Shown here in pieces: positions 14,545-21,418 of a DNA stretch of 35,218 nucleotides. Numbering within the stretch: the stretch's first letter is position 1; each line of letters starts with the position of its first letter. The notes under the pieces were generated by a model that worked only from the letters and a program-made list of their open reading frames with translations, ran no database searches and was not told where the DNA came from. Both the position numbers and the translations under genes were made by a program. Location of the stretch: the NCBI GenBank assembly GCA_052143655.1, contig JBKQSL010000111.1:1-35218 (forward strand), written 5' to 3'. The DNA comes from CAVSUR01 sp052143655 (GTDB lineage: Bacteria; Actinomycetota; Actinomycetes; Streptosporangiales; Streptosporangiaceae).

Positions 14545-16015
14545 CGACGACCGGATCCACCAGATGCTGAACGCTGCCGTGCAGCCGCTGCCCCCGCCAC
14601 CCGGCGCGTTCGAGCAGATCCGCCGCCGGGCGCGGCGGCGCAAGGCCGCGCGGGCGGGGCTGGCCGCCGCCGGCACGGCGGTGGTGATCGCCGCCGCGGC
14701 CACGGCGCCGCAGCTGGTAGCACGGCTGCAGGCCAATCGGTCCATGGCGGACCGGGCCCCCGCCGCGGCAGCGGACCGCGGCCGCGGTCCGCACCCAGCG
14801 GCAGGACAGAAGGCCGGGGGCCAGTCCAGCGCGGCCACCGCCAGGTCCGCCACGCCGCTGCCGGCGGTCGGCTCGGCGCTGTCCGCGACGGACTCGGGCG
14901 GGCTGGTGCCCTGGCACTTTCGGCCGACGTCGGTGACCGTCACCGGCACTGGCACCGGCGGGCTGGTCGGCGCGGTCATCGGCCAGGCGGGCACGCGCGG
15001 TCACTGCGCGACCCAGTACTGCACCTCGCTGGCGGGGACCTCCGACTGGGGTGCCAGCTGGTACGGCGTCAGCGCGCCGCTGACGGGCGCGCCGCGCGGC
15101 CAGGCCGGGGTCAGCCAGCTGCGGTTCGGCAGCCTGCTGGACGGCTGGGCCTTCGGCCCGCAGCTGTGGGCTACCACCGACGGCGGCCGCGACTGGCAGC
15201 CCCAGGACACCTACGGCATGCGGGTCACCGCCCTGGAAACGGCGGCCGGCCGGGCCTTCGCCGTCTTGGCCCGGTGCCGCGGCACTGGCACCGCCTACGC
15301 CGCTGACTGCACGAGCTTCTCGCTGTACTCGCAGGCAGCCGGCTCGGCCGCCTGGACGGCCGTGCCCGGGCCGGTGCAGAACCTGACGGCTGGCGGCTCC
15401 CGCCAGGCGGACGCGGCCAGCCTGGCGATCGCCAGCGCGGCCGGTCCGGATGCCCCGGCCGGCTACCTGCTGGCGCCGTCGGGCGCGGTGCTCACCGGCC
15501 CGCTGGACGGCGCGGCCTGGACCACGACCGGGCAGATCCCGGCGGCCTGCCGGGTCGGCGGTGCGCAGCGCAGCGGCGAGCCGGCCGGCGTCCAGCTCGC
15601 CAGCGGTTCCACCGCAGCGCTGACCGCATCGCACAGCGCCGCGACGGTCTCGCAGCTGCTGCTGAGCTGCAGCTCGCGCGGCAGCGGCGGCGCGATCACC
15701 AAGACCATCTACGTATCGGCGAACGGCCGCCGCTGGACGCAGCAGGGCCAGGCCACCAGCACGGGCCAGGCGACGTCACTGGCGGCCGCCAGCGGCGGGC
15801 TGGCCGTGCTGGCGACCACGGCCGGGATCTGCTACTCCGCCGACAGCGGCCGCAGCTGGGCCAGCGCCAGCATCGCGAGCGCCCCGGCCGGGGGGTTCAG
15901 CTACGTGGGCATGACCACGGCCGCCGATGGCGTGGCCGTGCCGGCCGACGCCGGGCTCGGCGAGATCTTCGTCACCACGGACGGCGGCCGCATGTGGCAG
16001 CCACGGCCCGTCTAG
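14537..16015 (+). CDS. Membrane-anchored Asp-box (BNR/Ycf48-like) protein, probable regulator of the ECF sigma
   Basis: A 492-residue type II-like membrane protein. Residues 1-38 are cytoplasmic (IHQMLNAAVQPLPPPPGAF then EQIRRRARRRK), 39-58 form one Ala-rich membrane helix, about 60-120 an Ala/Pro/Ser linker, and 125-492 an extracytoplasmic beta-rich domain. Five Asp-box motifs of the type (S/T)xDxGxxW are visible at 168-175 (TSDWGASW), 213-220 (TTDGGRDW), 394-400 (SANGRRW), 434-441 (SADSGRSW) and 480-487 (TTDGGRMW), suggesting a beta-propeller. GTG 14537 is set by GGGAG 6 nt upstream, giving an 8-nt overlap with the sigma gene. There is no HxxxCxxC zinc anti-sigma motif. A role as anti-sigma or signal sensor is inferred from the overlap and topology. 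Confidence 0.82.
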   Translation: MTDDDRIHQMLNAAVQPLPPPPGAFEQIRRRARRRKAARAGLAAAGTAVVIAAAATAPQLVARLQANRSMADRAPAAAADRGRGPHPAAGQKAGGQSSAATARSATPLPAVGSALSATDSGGLVPWHFRPTSVTVTGTGTGGLVGAVIGQAGTRGHCATQYCTSLAGTSDWGASWYGVSAPLTGAPRGQAGVSQLRFGSLLDGWAFGPQLWATTDGGRDWQPQDTYGMRVTALETAAGRAFAVLARCRGTGTAYAADCTSFSLYSQAAGSAAWTAVPGPVQNLTAGGSRQADAASLAIASAAGPDAPAGYLLAPSGAVLTGPLDGAAWTTTGQIPAACRVGGAQRSGEPAGVQLASGSTAALTASHSAATVSQLLLSCSSRGSGGAITKTIYVSANGRRWTQQGQATSTGQATSLAAASGGLAVLATTAGICYSADSGRSWASASIASAPAGGFSYVGMTTAADGVAVPADAGLGEIFVTTDGGRMWQPRPV

Positions 16016-16037
16016 GCAGGCGGCGGCCCGGCGCTCG

Positions 16038-16547
16038 TCAGGGGGCGCCGAAGTCGCCGGCCTGCAGCCGCCGGTCGCGCAGCAGCCCGAACAGCTCGCG
16101 GAGCTGATCGGGGTCGTAGCCAGCCATGCCGAAGCCGGCGGTCATCAGGTCAGCAGTGGCCCGCTCGACCACGGCGCGCCCGGCCGGGGTGATCTGCGCC
16201 AGGGTGCCGCGGCCGTCGTCCGGGTTCGGCCGCCGGACCACCAGCTGCTGCTGCTCCAGCCGGTTGATGGTGTTGGTGACGCTGGTCGGGTGCACCATCA
16301 GCCGCTCCCCGATCAGCCGCAACGGCAGCGCCCCCGAGCGGGCGAAGGTGAGCAGCACCAGCGCCTCGTACCGGGCGAACGTGAGGCCGTGCGGCCGGAG
16401 CCGGTCGTCGAGCTCGGCGAGCAGGATCTGCTGCACCCGCATGATCGAGGTCACCGCGGCCATCGCGCGCGAATCCCCGAACCGGTGCTCCCAGATGGCA
16501 GCGGCCCGGTCGATCGGGTCGTAGGGCAGGGCCAGGGGCTTGCGCAC
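16038..16547 (-). CDS. MarR-family regulator with N-terminal extension
   Basis: A 169-residue winged HTH regulator. An N-terminal segment (KPLALPYDPIDRAAAIWEHR) precedes the canonical fold: SIMRVQQILLAELDDRLRPH, LTFARYEALVLLTFARSG, recognition helix LMVHPTSVTNTINRLEQQQL, and wing VRRPNPDDGRGTLAQITPAG. I recall close homologues in Streptomyces near acyl-CoA mutase genes. The GTG at 16547 has a -10-like TACGTT 6 nt upstream and no ribosome site, so a leaderless mRNA is likely; GTG 16553 is possible. It is divergent from the degenerate ABC gene. Control of the surrounding acyl-CoA genes is a reasonable but unproven guess. Confidence 0.88.
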   Translation of the reverse strand: MRKPLALPYDPIDRAAAIWEHRFGDSRAMAAVTSIMRVQQILLAELDDRLRPHGLTFARYEALVLLTFARSGALPLRLIGERLMVHPTSVTNTINRLEQQQLVVRRPNPDDGRGTLAQITPAGRAVVERATADLMTAGFGMAGYDPDQLRELFGLLRDRRLQAGDFGAP

Positions 16548-16737
16548 AGGCACAACGTACCGGCCGGGGCCCTGATCCGGGCACGCGGCAACCGGCCGTG
16601 TCCGGCAGCAGCAATTCCGGCACGGACGACTACAGTAAGTAATAATTCCTGCTCGATCGGGTAGGGCGGAAGTAACCGCGAGGCGGAGCGGAAGTGGACC
16701 GCGCGGCGGAGATGAGTAGCGAGGACGGCGAGGGATC
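16548..16737. promoter_or_regulatory. Divergent MarR / ABC-like intergenic region
   Basis: A 190-base gap. The minus strand carries TACGTT (16559-16554), 6 nt before the MarR GTG, a leaderless-type -10. An AT-rich patch, AGTAAGTAATAATT, at about 16633-16646 is the likely promoter for the plus-strand ABC-like gene and is unusual in this GC background. I found no clean dyad for a MarR dimer. Confidence 0.45.
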
Positions 16738-17475
16738 GTGCTGCTGGGGGGCACCCGGGGGAATGCGGCACCGGCCGGTCACGCAAGCGGGCAGGCGAGC
16801 AGCCCAGTGCTCGCAGCCGGGGTCGGCGTGCGGCACGGATGGCGCTGGATGCTGCGGTCAGCCAGCTTCCGGGTGACCTTCCCGCCGGCTGGCGGCCTGG
16901 TCCTGGGCGTGGCCACGGCCCGCCCGGAAGCAGCGTCAGCACTTGTCAGCCTGCTGTCAGGGCACTGGCGCCCGGCCTATGGTGAGCTGCGCGTGCTCGG
17001 CGAGGACCTGACCACGGCGGCCGGCCGGGCCGCGGTCCGCCGTCAGGTGGGGGTGGCACGCCGGCTGAGCCCGCACCAGGCGGCCTTCCGGGTGCGCGGC
17101 CTGGTCGAGCACGCGGCCCGGGCCGCGCAGGTCCCGGCCGCCGACCGGCAGGCGCTCGTCGCGGCGATCATCGACCGGATGCAGCTCACACCGTGGGCCC
17201 AGGTGCCGCTGCGCTCGGCGCCGCCGGTGGTCGCGCGCCGGGCGCGGCTGGCCGCCGCCGCGGTGCACGAGCCCGCACTGCTGCTCGTCGACGGCCTGCT
17301 GGACCGGCTGGCGCCGCAGGACGCCGCGGCGCTGGCCGACGGCATCCGCGAGCTCAGCCGCGACAGCACGGTCATCGTGGCCGGGTGCAGCGCCCGCGCG
17401 CTGCGGCGGGTCTGCGGCGACATGCTCATGCTCGCCGACGGGGTCCTGGTCGGCCCGGAGGGGGCGGCTGGCTGA
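16738..17475 (+). CDS. Degenerate ABC-type ATPase domain protein (predicted non-catalytic)
   Basis: A 245-residue protein with the layout of an ABC transporter ATPase but without its catalytic residues. The N-terminal pattern GVGVRHGWRWMLRSASFRV followed by PAGGLVLGV is that of an ABC domain. Where the P-loop GxxGxGKS should be there is LGVATARPEAASALVSLLSG with no lysine. The signature LSGGQ is replaced by RSAPPVVARR. Walker B reads PALLLVDGLLDRL, with Gly in place of the catalytic Glu. The fold therefore seems kept while ATP hydrolysis is lost. The GTG at 16738 follows GAGGG. The DUF2127 gene starts 14 nt downstream, so the two are probably co-transcribed. The function is unknown; a scaffold or regulatory role is possible. 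Confidence 0.7.
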   Translation: MLLGGTRGNAAPAGHASGQASSPVLAAGVGVRHGWRWMLRSASFRVTFPPAGGLVLGVATARPEAASALVSLLSGHWRPAYGELRVLGEDLTTAAGRAAVRRQVGVARRLSPHQAAFRVRGLVEHAARAAQVPAADRQALVAAIIDRMQLTPWAQVPLRSAPPVVARRARLAAAAVHEPALLLVDGLLDRLAPQDAAALADGIRELSRDSTVIVAGCSARALRRVCGDMLMLADGVLVGPEGAAG

Positions 17476-17489
17476 CATAGGGTGCTCTC

Positions 17490-18281
17490 GTGGACTGGTC
17501 GATGCTCAGCTGTGCCCGCTCCGGCCACGTCACCTATGCCCCGGACGAGCCGGAACTGCGCGAGCAGATGTCCGCCCGGAGCCGGGGCGGCCAGGCCTGG
17601 CAGTGCCTGCGGTGTGCCACGTTCATCCCCGGGCCGCCGCAGGGCAGCGGGCCGGCCAGCCAGGCCCCCGAGCCGCGCCGCGGCAAGGAAGTCCGCAGCT
17701 CGCTGATCCTGCGCATCTTCGCCGTCGAGCGGTTCGCCCGCGGCCTGGCGGTGGCCGCGCTCGCCGTCGTCGTCTGGCAGTTCCGCAGCTCCCGGCACTC
17801 GATCGAGCAGGCATTCGACCGGGAGCGGCCGATCATCCGGTCGCTGTTCAGCGGCCTGGGCTACAACATCGATCACTCCAAGCTGGTGGGCCTCATCCAC
17901 CAGGCGCTGACCCTCAGCACCGGCGCCGTCACGCTGCTCGCCGCGGCCCTGGCGGTGTACGCGGTCATCGAGTTCATCGAGGGCACTGGCCTGTGGCTGG
18001 AACGGCGCTGGGGCGAGTACTTCGCGATGATCGCCACCTCGCTGGGCCTGCCCTACGAGATCTACGAGCTGGCCAACGGCCTTAGCTGGGTCAAGCTGGG
18101 GCTGTTTGCCGTCAACCTGGGCCTGGTGCTGTACCTGGTGCTCACCAAGCGGCTGTTCGGGGTGCGCGGCGGCAAGGAGGCGTACCAGGCGCGGCTGCGC
18201 AGTGAATCAGTCCTGGCCGCGGCCGCAGCCGGCCACAGGCCAGCTGACGTCTTGCCAGCCAACCGCACGCCAGGCCGCTGA
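17490..18281 (+). CDS. DUF2127 membrane protein with N-terminal zinc-ribbon-like motif
   Basis: A 263-residue protein. Residues 8-45 contain a Cys/His set (SCARSGHVTYAP, then WQCLRCATFIPG) like a zinc ribbon. Residues 70-240 hold about four membrane segments: FARGLAVAALAVVVWQF, a long one around VTLLAAALAVYAVIEFIEG, one near YFAMIATSLGLPYEIYEL, and KLGLFAVNLGLVLYLVL. The embedded EFIEGTGLWLERRWGEYFA, SLGLPYEIYEL and YLVLTKRLFG are typical of DUF2127. The GTG start is at 17490, 14 nt after the ABC-like gene. The function is unknown. The C-terminal tail past LFGVRGG is probably cytoplasmic. The stop lies in a hairpin shared with meaB. Confidence 0.82.
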   Translation: MDWSMLSCARSGHVTYAPDEPELREQMSARSRGGQAWQCLRCATFIPGPPQGSGPASQAPEPRRGKEVRSSLILRIFAVERFARGLAVAALAVVVWQFRSSRHSIEQAFDRERPIIRSLFSGLGYNIDHSKLVGLIHQALTLSTGAVTLLAAALAVYAVIEFIEGTGLWLERRWGEYFAMIATSLGLPYEIYELANGLSWVKLGLFAVNLGLVLYLVLTKRLFGVRGGKEAYQARLRSESVLAAAAAGHRPADVLPANRTPGR

Positions 18282-18300
18282 CGTCGCCGGGCGGCGTCAG
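18278..18300. terminator. Hairpin covering both stops of convergent DUF2127 and meaB
   Basis: Arms CTGACGTCGCC (18278-18288) and GGCGGCGTCAG (18290-18300) pair at 10 of 11 positions. The left arm holds the DUF2127 TGA (18279-18281) and the right arm the meaB stop (18297-18299). Only 15 nt separate the two genes, so this is a compact, bidirectional terminator-like element; there is no T-run. Confidence 0.5.
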
Positions 18301-19319
18301 GCCACCGCCACCGGCGCGGCCTCGACCAGGCTGTCAGACGCCGTATACGCGTCCAGCTCACCCCGGGCCACCTGGGCGGCCAGCTCGTCCAGCCGTGCCT
18401 CCCCGGGCAGCGCGCCCAGCCGGCGGCGCAGCTCGGCGACGGCGATGCCCGAGATCTCCTCCCGGGCCCGCTCCTGCCGCCTGCGCCGCTTGTCCCCCGA
18501 CTTCACCAGCCACCGGCGGTGCGCCGACAGCCGGTGCGCCAGGTCGTCAATGCCCTCGCCGAACGCGGCGGAGGTCGCCACGATCGGCGGCTTCCAGGCG
18601 TCGGCCGCCCGGCTCGCCATCGCGATCATGGTGCGCAGGTCCCTGATCGCCTCCTGCGCGCCCGGCCGCTCGGCCTTGTTGACGACGAAGATGTCAGCGA
18701 TCTCCAGGACGCCGGCCTTGGCCGCCTGGATCGAATCACCCATTCCCGGGGCCACAATCACGAGCGTGGTGTCCGCCAGGCCGGCGATCTCCACCTCGGC
18801 CTGGCCCACGCCCACGGTCTCGATCAGGATCACCTCGAAGCCGGCCGCCTCCAGCACGTGCACCGCCTGCGGCGTGGCCGAGGACAGCCCGCCCAGGTGC
18901 CCGCGGTTGGCCATCGAGCGGATGAACACGCCGCTGTCGGTCGCGTGGTCCTGCATCCGGACCCGGTCGCCGAGCAGCGCGCCGCCGCTGAACGGCGACG
19001 TCGGGTCGACTGCGAGCACGCCCACCCGCATCCCCTGGGACCGGTAGACGCGGATCAGGGCCCCGGTGACCGTTGACTTGCCGACGCCCGGCGCGCCGGT
19101 GAGGCCGATCACGGTCGCGCCGCCGGTCAGCGGGGCGACCTCGCGCAGCAGCGGCCGCAGCCGCTGCTGCGCGCCGCTTTCCACCAGCGAGATCAGCCGG
19201 GCCAGCACCCGGGGGTCACCAGCCCGGGCAGCCGCGATGAGGTCCTGCGGCGGTGCGTCGCCGCCGGGCCGGGCGGCGGATGGGGCCTGTCCGGACGGGG
19301 CGGACGATGCGCTCGACAT
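18297..19319 (-). CDS. meaB: MeaB/ArgK-type G-protein chaperone of acyl-CoA mutase
   Basis: A 340-residue SIMIBI GTPase that protects and reloads B12 in methylmalonyl-CoA-type mutases. Motifs: Walker A GAPGVGKS (75-82), VLAVDPTSPFSGGALLGDRV, IRSMANRGHLGGLS, the family block EVILIETVGVGQAEVEI, and a G4 motif VVNKAERPG in which the usual NKxD is NKAE. The C-terminal helices include RRRRQERAREEISGI. ATG 19319 was chosen (MSSASSAPSG); GTG 19340, overlapping the thiolase end, is an alternative. It lies 13 nt downstream of the thiolase stop, so the two are one operon. Its client may be the IcmA in this window or a methylmalonyl-CoA mutase elsewhere. Confidence 0.93.
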   Translation of the reverse strand: MSSASSAPSGQAPSAARPGGDAPPQDLIAAARAGDPRVLARLISLVESGAQQRLRPLLREVAPLTGGATVIGLTGAPGVGKSTVTGALIRVYRSQGMRVGVLAVDPTSPFSGGALLGDRVRMQDHATDSGVFIRSMANRGHLGGLSSATPQAVHVLEAAGFEVILIETVGVGQAEVEIAGLADTTLVIVAPGMGDSIQAAKAGVLEIADIFVVNKAERPGAQEAIRDLRTMIAMASRAADAWKPPIVATSAAFGEGIDDLAHRLSAHRRWLVKSGDKRRRRQERAREEISGIAVAELRRRLGALPGEARLDELAAQVARGELDAYTASDSLVEAAPVAVA

Positions 19320-19332
19320 CCCGGCGCCCGGC

Positions 19333-20529
19333 TCAGCCACGGCCCGGAGCGGGGACCCGCAGCAGCAGCGCGTCGCCCTGGCCACCGCCGCCGCACAGCC
19401 CGGCCGCGCCCAGGCCGCCGCCGCGGCGGCGCAGCTCGCAGATCAGGTGCAGCGCGATCCGGGCACCGGACGCGCCCAGCGGGTGGCCGATCGCGATCGC
19501 CCCGCCGTTGACGTTGACCCGGTCGGTCCCGACCCCGAGATCGCGCATGGACTGGATGGCGACGGCGGCGAACGCCTCGTTGATCTCCAGCAGGTCCAGG
19601 TCGGACACCGCCAGGCCGGCCTTGTCCAGCGCGCGCCCGATCGCCCGGGACGGCTGGGAATGCAGCGAGTTGTCCGGGCCTGCCACCACGGCGTGCGCGC
19701 CGACCTCGGCCCAGACCTCGGCCCCGGCCGCCGCCGCGGCCTCGGCGGACATGACCACCACGGCGCAGCCGCCGTCGGAGATCTGCGACGCCGACCCGGC
19801 GGTGATGGTGCCGTCCGGGGCAAAAGCCGGGCGCAGCGCGCTGAGCGACTGGGCCGTGGTGTCGGGCCGCACGCCCTCGTCGGCGTCGAAGAGCACCGGC
19901 TGGCCGCGGCGCTGGGGCACCTGCACTCCGACGATCTCCTCGGCCAGCAGGCCGTCCTTGATCGCGCGGGCGGCCAGCTGGTGCGACCGGGCGGCGAACT
20001 CATCCTGCTCGGCCCGGGTGATGCCGAGATGCGCGTTATGCCGCTCGGTCGACTGGCCCATCGAGACCTGGTCGAAGGGGTCGGTGAGCCCGTCGTGCTC
20101 CATCGAGTCGATCAGCCCGGCTGGCCCGAACTTGAATCCCAGGCGCGCGCCGGGCAGCAGATGCGGTGCCTGGCTCATCGACTCCATGCCGCCGGCGACC
20201 ACCACGTCGAGCTCGCCCGCCCGGATCAGCTGGGCGGCGAGCGCGATCGCGTCCAGCCCGGACAGGCAGACCTTGTTGACCGTGATCGACGGAACCGACA
20301 TCGGGATGCCCCCGGCCACCGCGGCCTGCCGGGAGGGGATCTGCCCGGCCCCGGCCTGCAGCACCTGGCCCATGATCACGTAGTCGACCCGGTCGCCGCG
20401 GATGCCCGCACGCTCCAGGGCCGCCTTGATCACGATGCCGCCGAGGTCGGCGCCGCTGAACCCGGATAGTGAGCCGAGCAGCCGGCCGATAGGCGTCCGG
20501 GCCCCGCCGACGATGACTGCTTCGCGCAT
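19333..20529 (-). CDS. Acetyl-CoA C-acetyltransferase (thiolase)
   Basis: A 398-residue biosynthetic-type thiolase, which condenses or cleaves acetoacetyl-CoA. The catalytic residues are C88 (VNKVCLSGLDAI, nucleophile), H349 (GHPLGASGAR) and C379 (LCGGGGQGDA). Also present are GARTPIGRLLGSLSGFS, GGMESMSQAPHLLPGAR, MGQSTERHN and NEAFAAVA. The family length is met exactly. The ATG at 20529 (MREAVIVGG) is the family start; the longer frame to 20643 overlaps the divergent epimerase gene. It is co-transcribed with meaB and divergent from the epimerase, a grouping I recall from Streptomyces. Confidence 0.94.
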   Translation of the reverse strand: MREAVIVGGARTPIGRLLGSLSGFSGADLGGIVIKAALERAGIRGDRVDYVIMGQVLQAGAGQIPSRQAAVAGGIPMSVPSITVNKVCLSGLDAIALAAQLIRAGELDVVVAGGMESMSQAPHLLPGARLGFKFGPAGLIDSMEHDGLTDPFDQVSMGQSTERHNAHLGITRAEQDEFAARSHQLAARAIKDGLLAEEIVGVQVPQRRGQPVLFDADEGVRPDTTAQSLSALRPAFAPDGTITAGSASQISDGGCAVVVMSAEAAAAAGAEVWAEVGAHAVVAGPDNSLHSQPSRAIGRALDKAGLAVSDLDLLEINEAFAAVAIQSMRDLGVGTDRVNVNGGAIAIGHPLGASGARIALHLICELRRRGGGLGAAGLCGGGGQGDALLLRVPAPGRG

Positions 20530-20629
20530 ACGTGCAACGATACCTGCGGCCGCCGGGCGACCAGGAGAGGCGTTCTGCGCAGCCTCGAGGCCCCGCGCAG
20601 GCGCGCTCGCAGGAAAGGACTGCGCCACC

Positions 20630-21055
20630 ATGCTGACCCGCATCGACCACGTCGGAATCGCCTGCCGGAACCTGGAAGAGAAGATCGAGTTCTACACCTC
20701 CACGTTCGGGCTGACCGTCGTAGCTCGCGAGGTGCACGAAGAGCAGGGCGTGAAGGAGGCGATGCTGCAGGTCGCCGAGGCTCCGGACGGCGGCTCGTAC
20801 GTGCAGCTGCTCGAGCCGCTCAGCCCCGAGACGACCGTCGGCAAGTTCATCGAGCGGCGCGGCGAGGGCCTGCACCACGTCGGCTACGGCGTGACCGACA
20901 TCACTGCCGCGCTCGACGAGATCGGCGCCACCGGCGTGCGGCTGCTGGACGCGCGCCCCCGGCACGGGTCGATGGGCGCCTCGATAGCGTTCCTGCACCC
21001 GGGCGACATCGGCGGGGTGCTGACCGAGCTGGTGCAGGCGCCGCCGCGGGACTGA
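20630..21055 (+). CDS. mce: Methylmalonyl-CoA epimerase
   Basis: A 141-residue vicinal-oxygen-chelate (glyoxalase-fold) enzyme that interconverts (S)- and (R)-methylmalonyl-CoA. Metal ligands: H7 (RIDHVGIA), Q59 (SYVQLLEP), H83 (LHHVGYGV) and E133 (VLTELVQ). Other landmarks are FYTSTFGLTVVAREV, ETTVGKFIERRGEGLH, PRHGSMGASIAFLHP and GGVLTEL. The ATG at 20630 follows AGGAAAGGA about 10 nt upstream. It is divergent from the thiolase-meaB pair and upstream of the filP-like gene, as in Streptomyces from memory. It connects propionyl-CoA carboxylation to the B12 mutase step. Confidence 0.95.
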   Translation: MLTRIDHVGIACRNLEEKIEFYTSTFGLTVVAREVHEEQGVKEAMLQVAEAPDGGSYVQLLEPLSPETTVGKFIERRGEGLHHVGYGVTDITAALDEIGATGVRLLDARPRHGSMGASIAFLHPGDIGGVLTELVQAPPRD

Positions 21056-21418
21056 GCCCGCCAGGCCGCCGGCGCGTGCGTCCCGGCGGCAGTGCGCGCG
21101 CCGGGAGGCCAGTGCATAGCAGCGTGCACCCCGCCGGGACGCCAGTGCATAATGACGCAAGATGGTCGGATGTGGCATATCCGGCGGCCACTAGGGCTGC
21201 GGAGTATCACATATCGGTAAAGACAGGTATCTCCAGCCCGAGCGAACGCGAACAGGCCGCCAACAACCCAGCGGCGGAGTACGCTGCCAGGCACCGGTGC
21301 GAACCGCTTTGCGTTCCGACCGGGTCAGGACCGCACTGCAGCTATCGTCCGGCCGACGCGTTTGTCAGGCGGCTGTCCGGGCGAGCGCATCCCCCCCGTC
21401 TACACAGGATTAGGCGAC
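21056..21418. promoter_or_regulatory. filP-like upstream region with direct repeats
   Basis: A 363-base gene-free stretch between mce and the coiled-coil gene. It contains two near-identical 18-mers, CCGGGAGGCCAGTGCATA (21101-21118) and CCGGGACGCCAGTGCATA (21134-21151), starting 33 bp apart, about three helical turns. A relatively AT-rich segment at 21150-21240 is the best place for a promoter. The coiled-coil ribosome site AGGATTAGG lies just before 21419. The open frames here are shadows. Confidence 0.5.

Noticed and set aside
21056..21418. Riboswitch or structured RNA in the long gap before filP
   Set aside because: I found no recognisable conserved riboswitch core or strong long-range stem; only direct repeats were evident.
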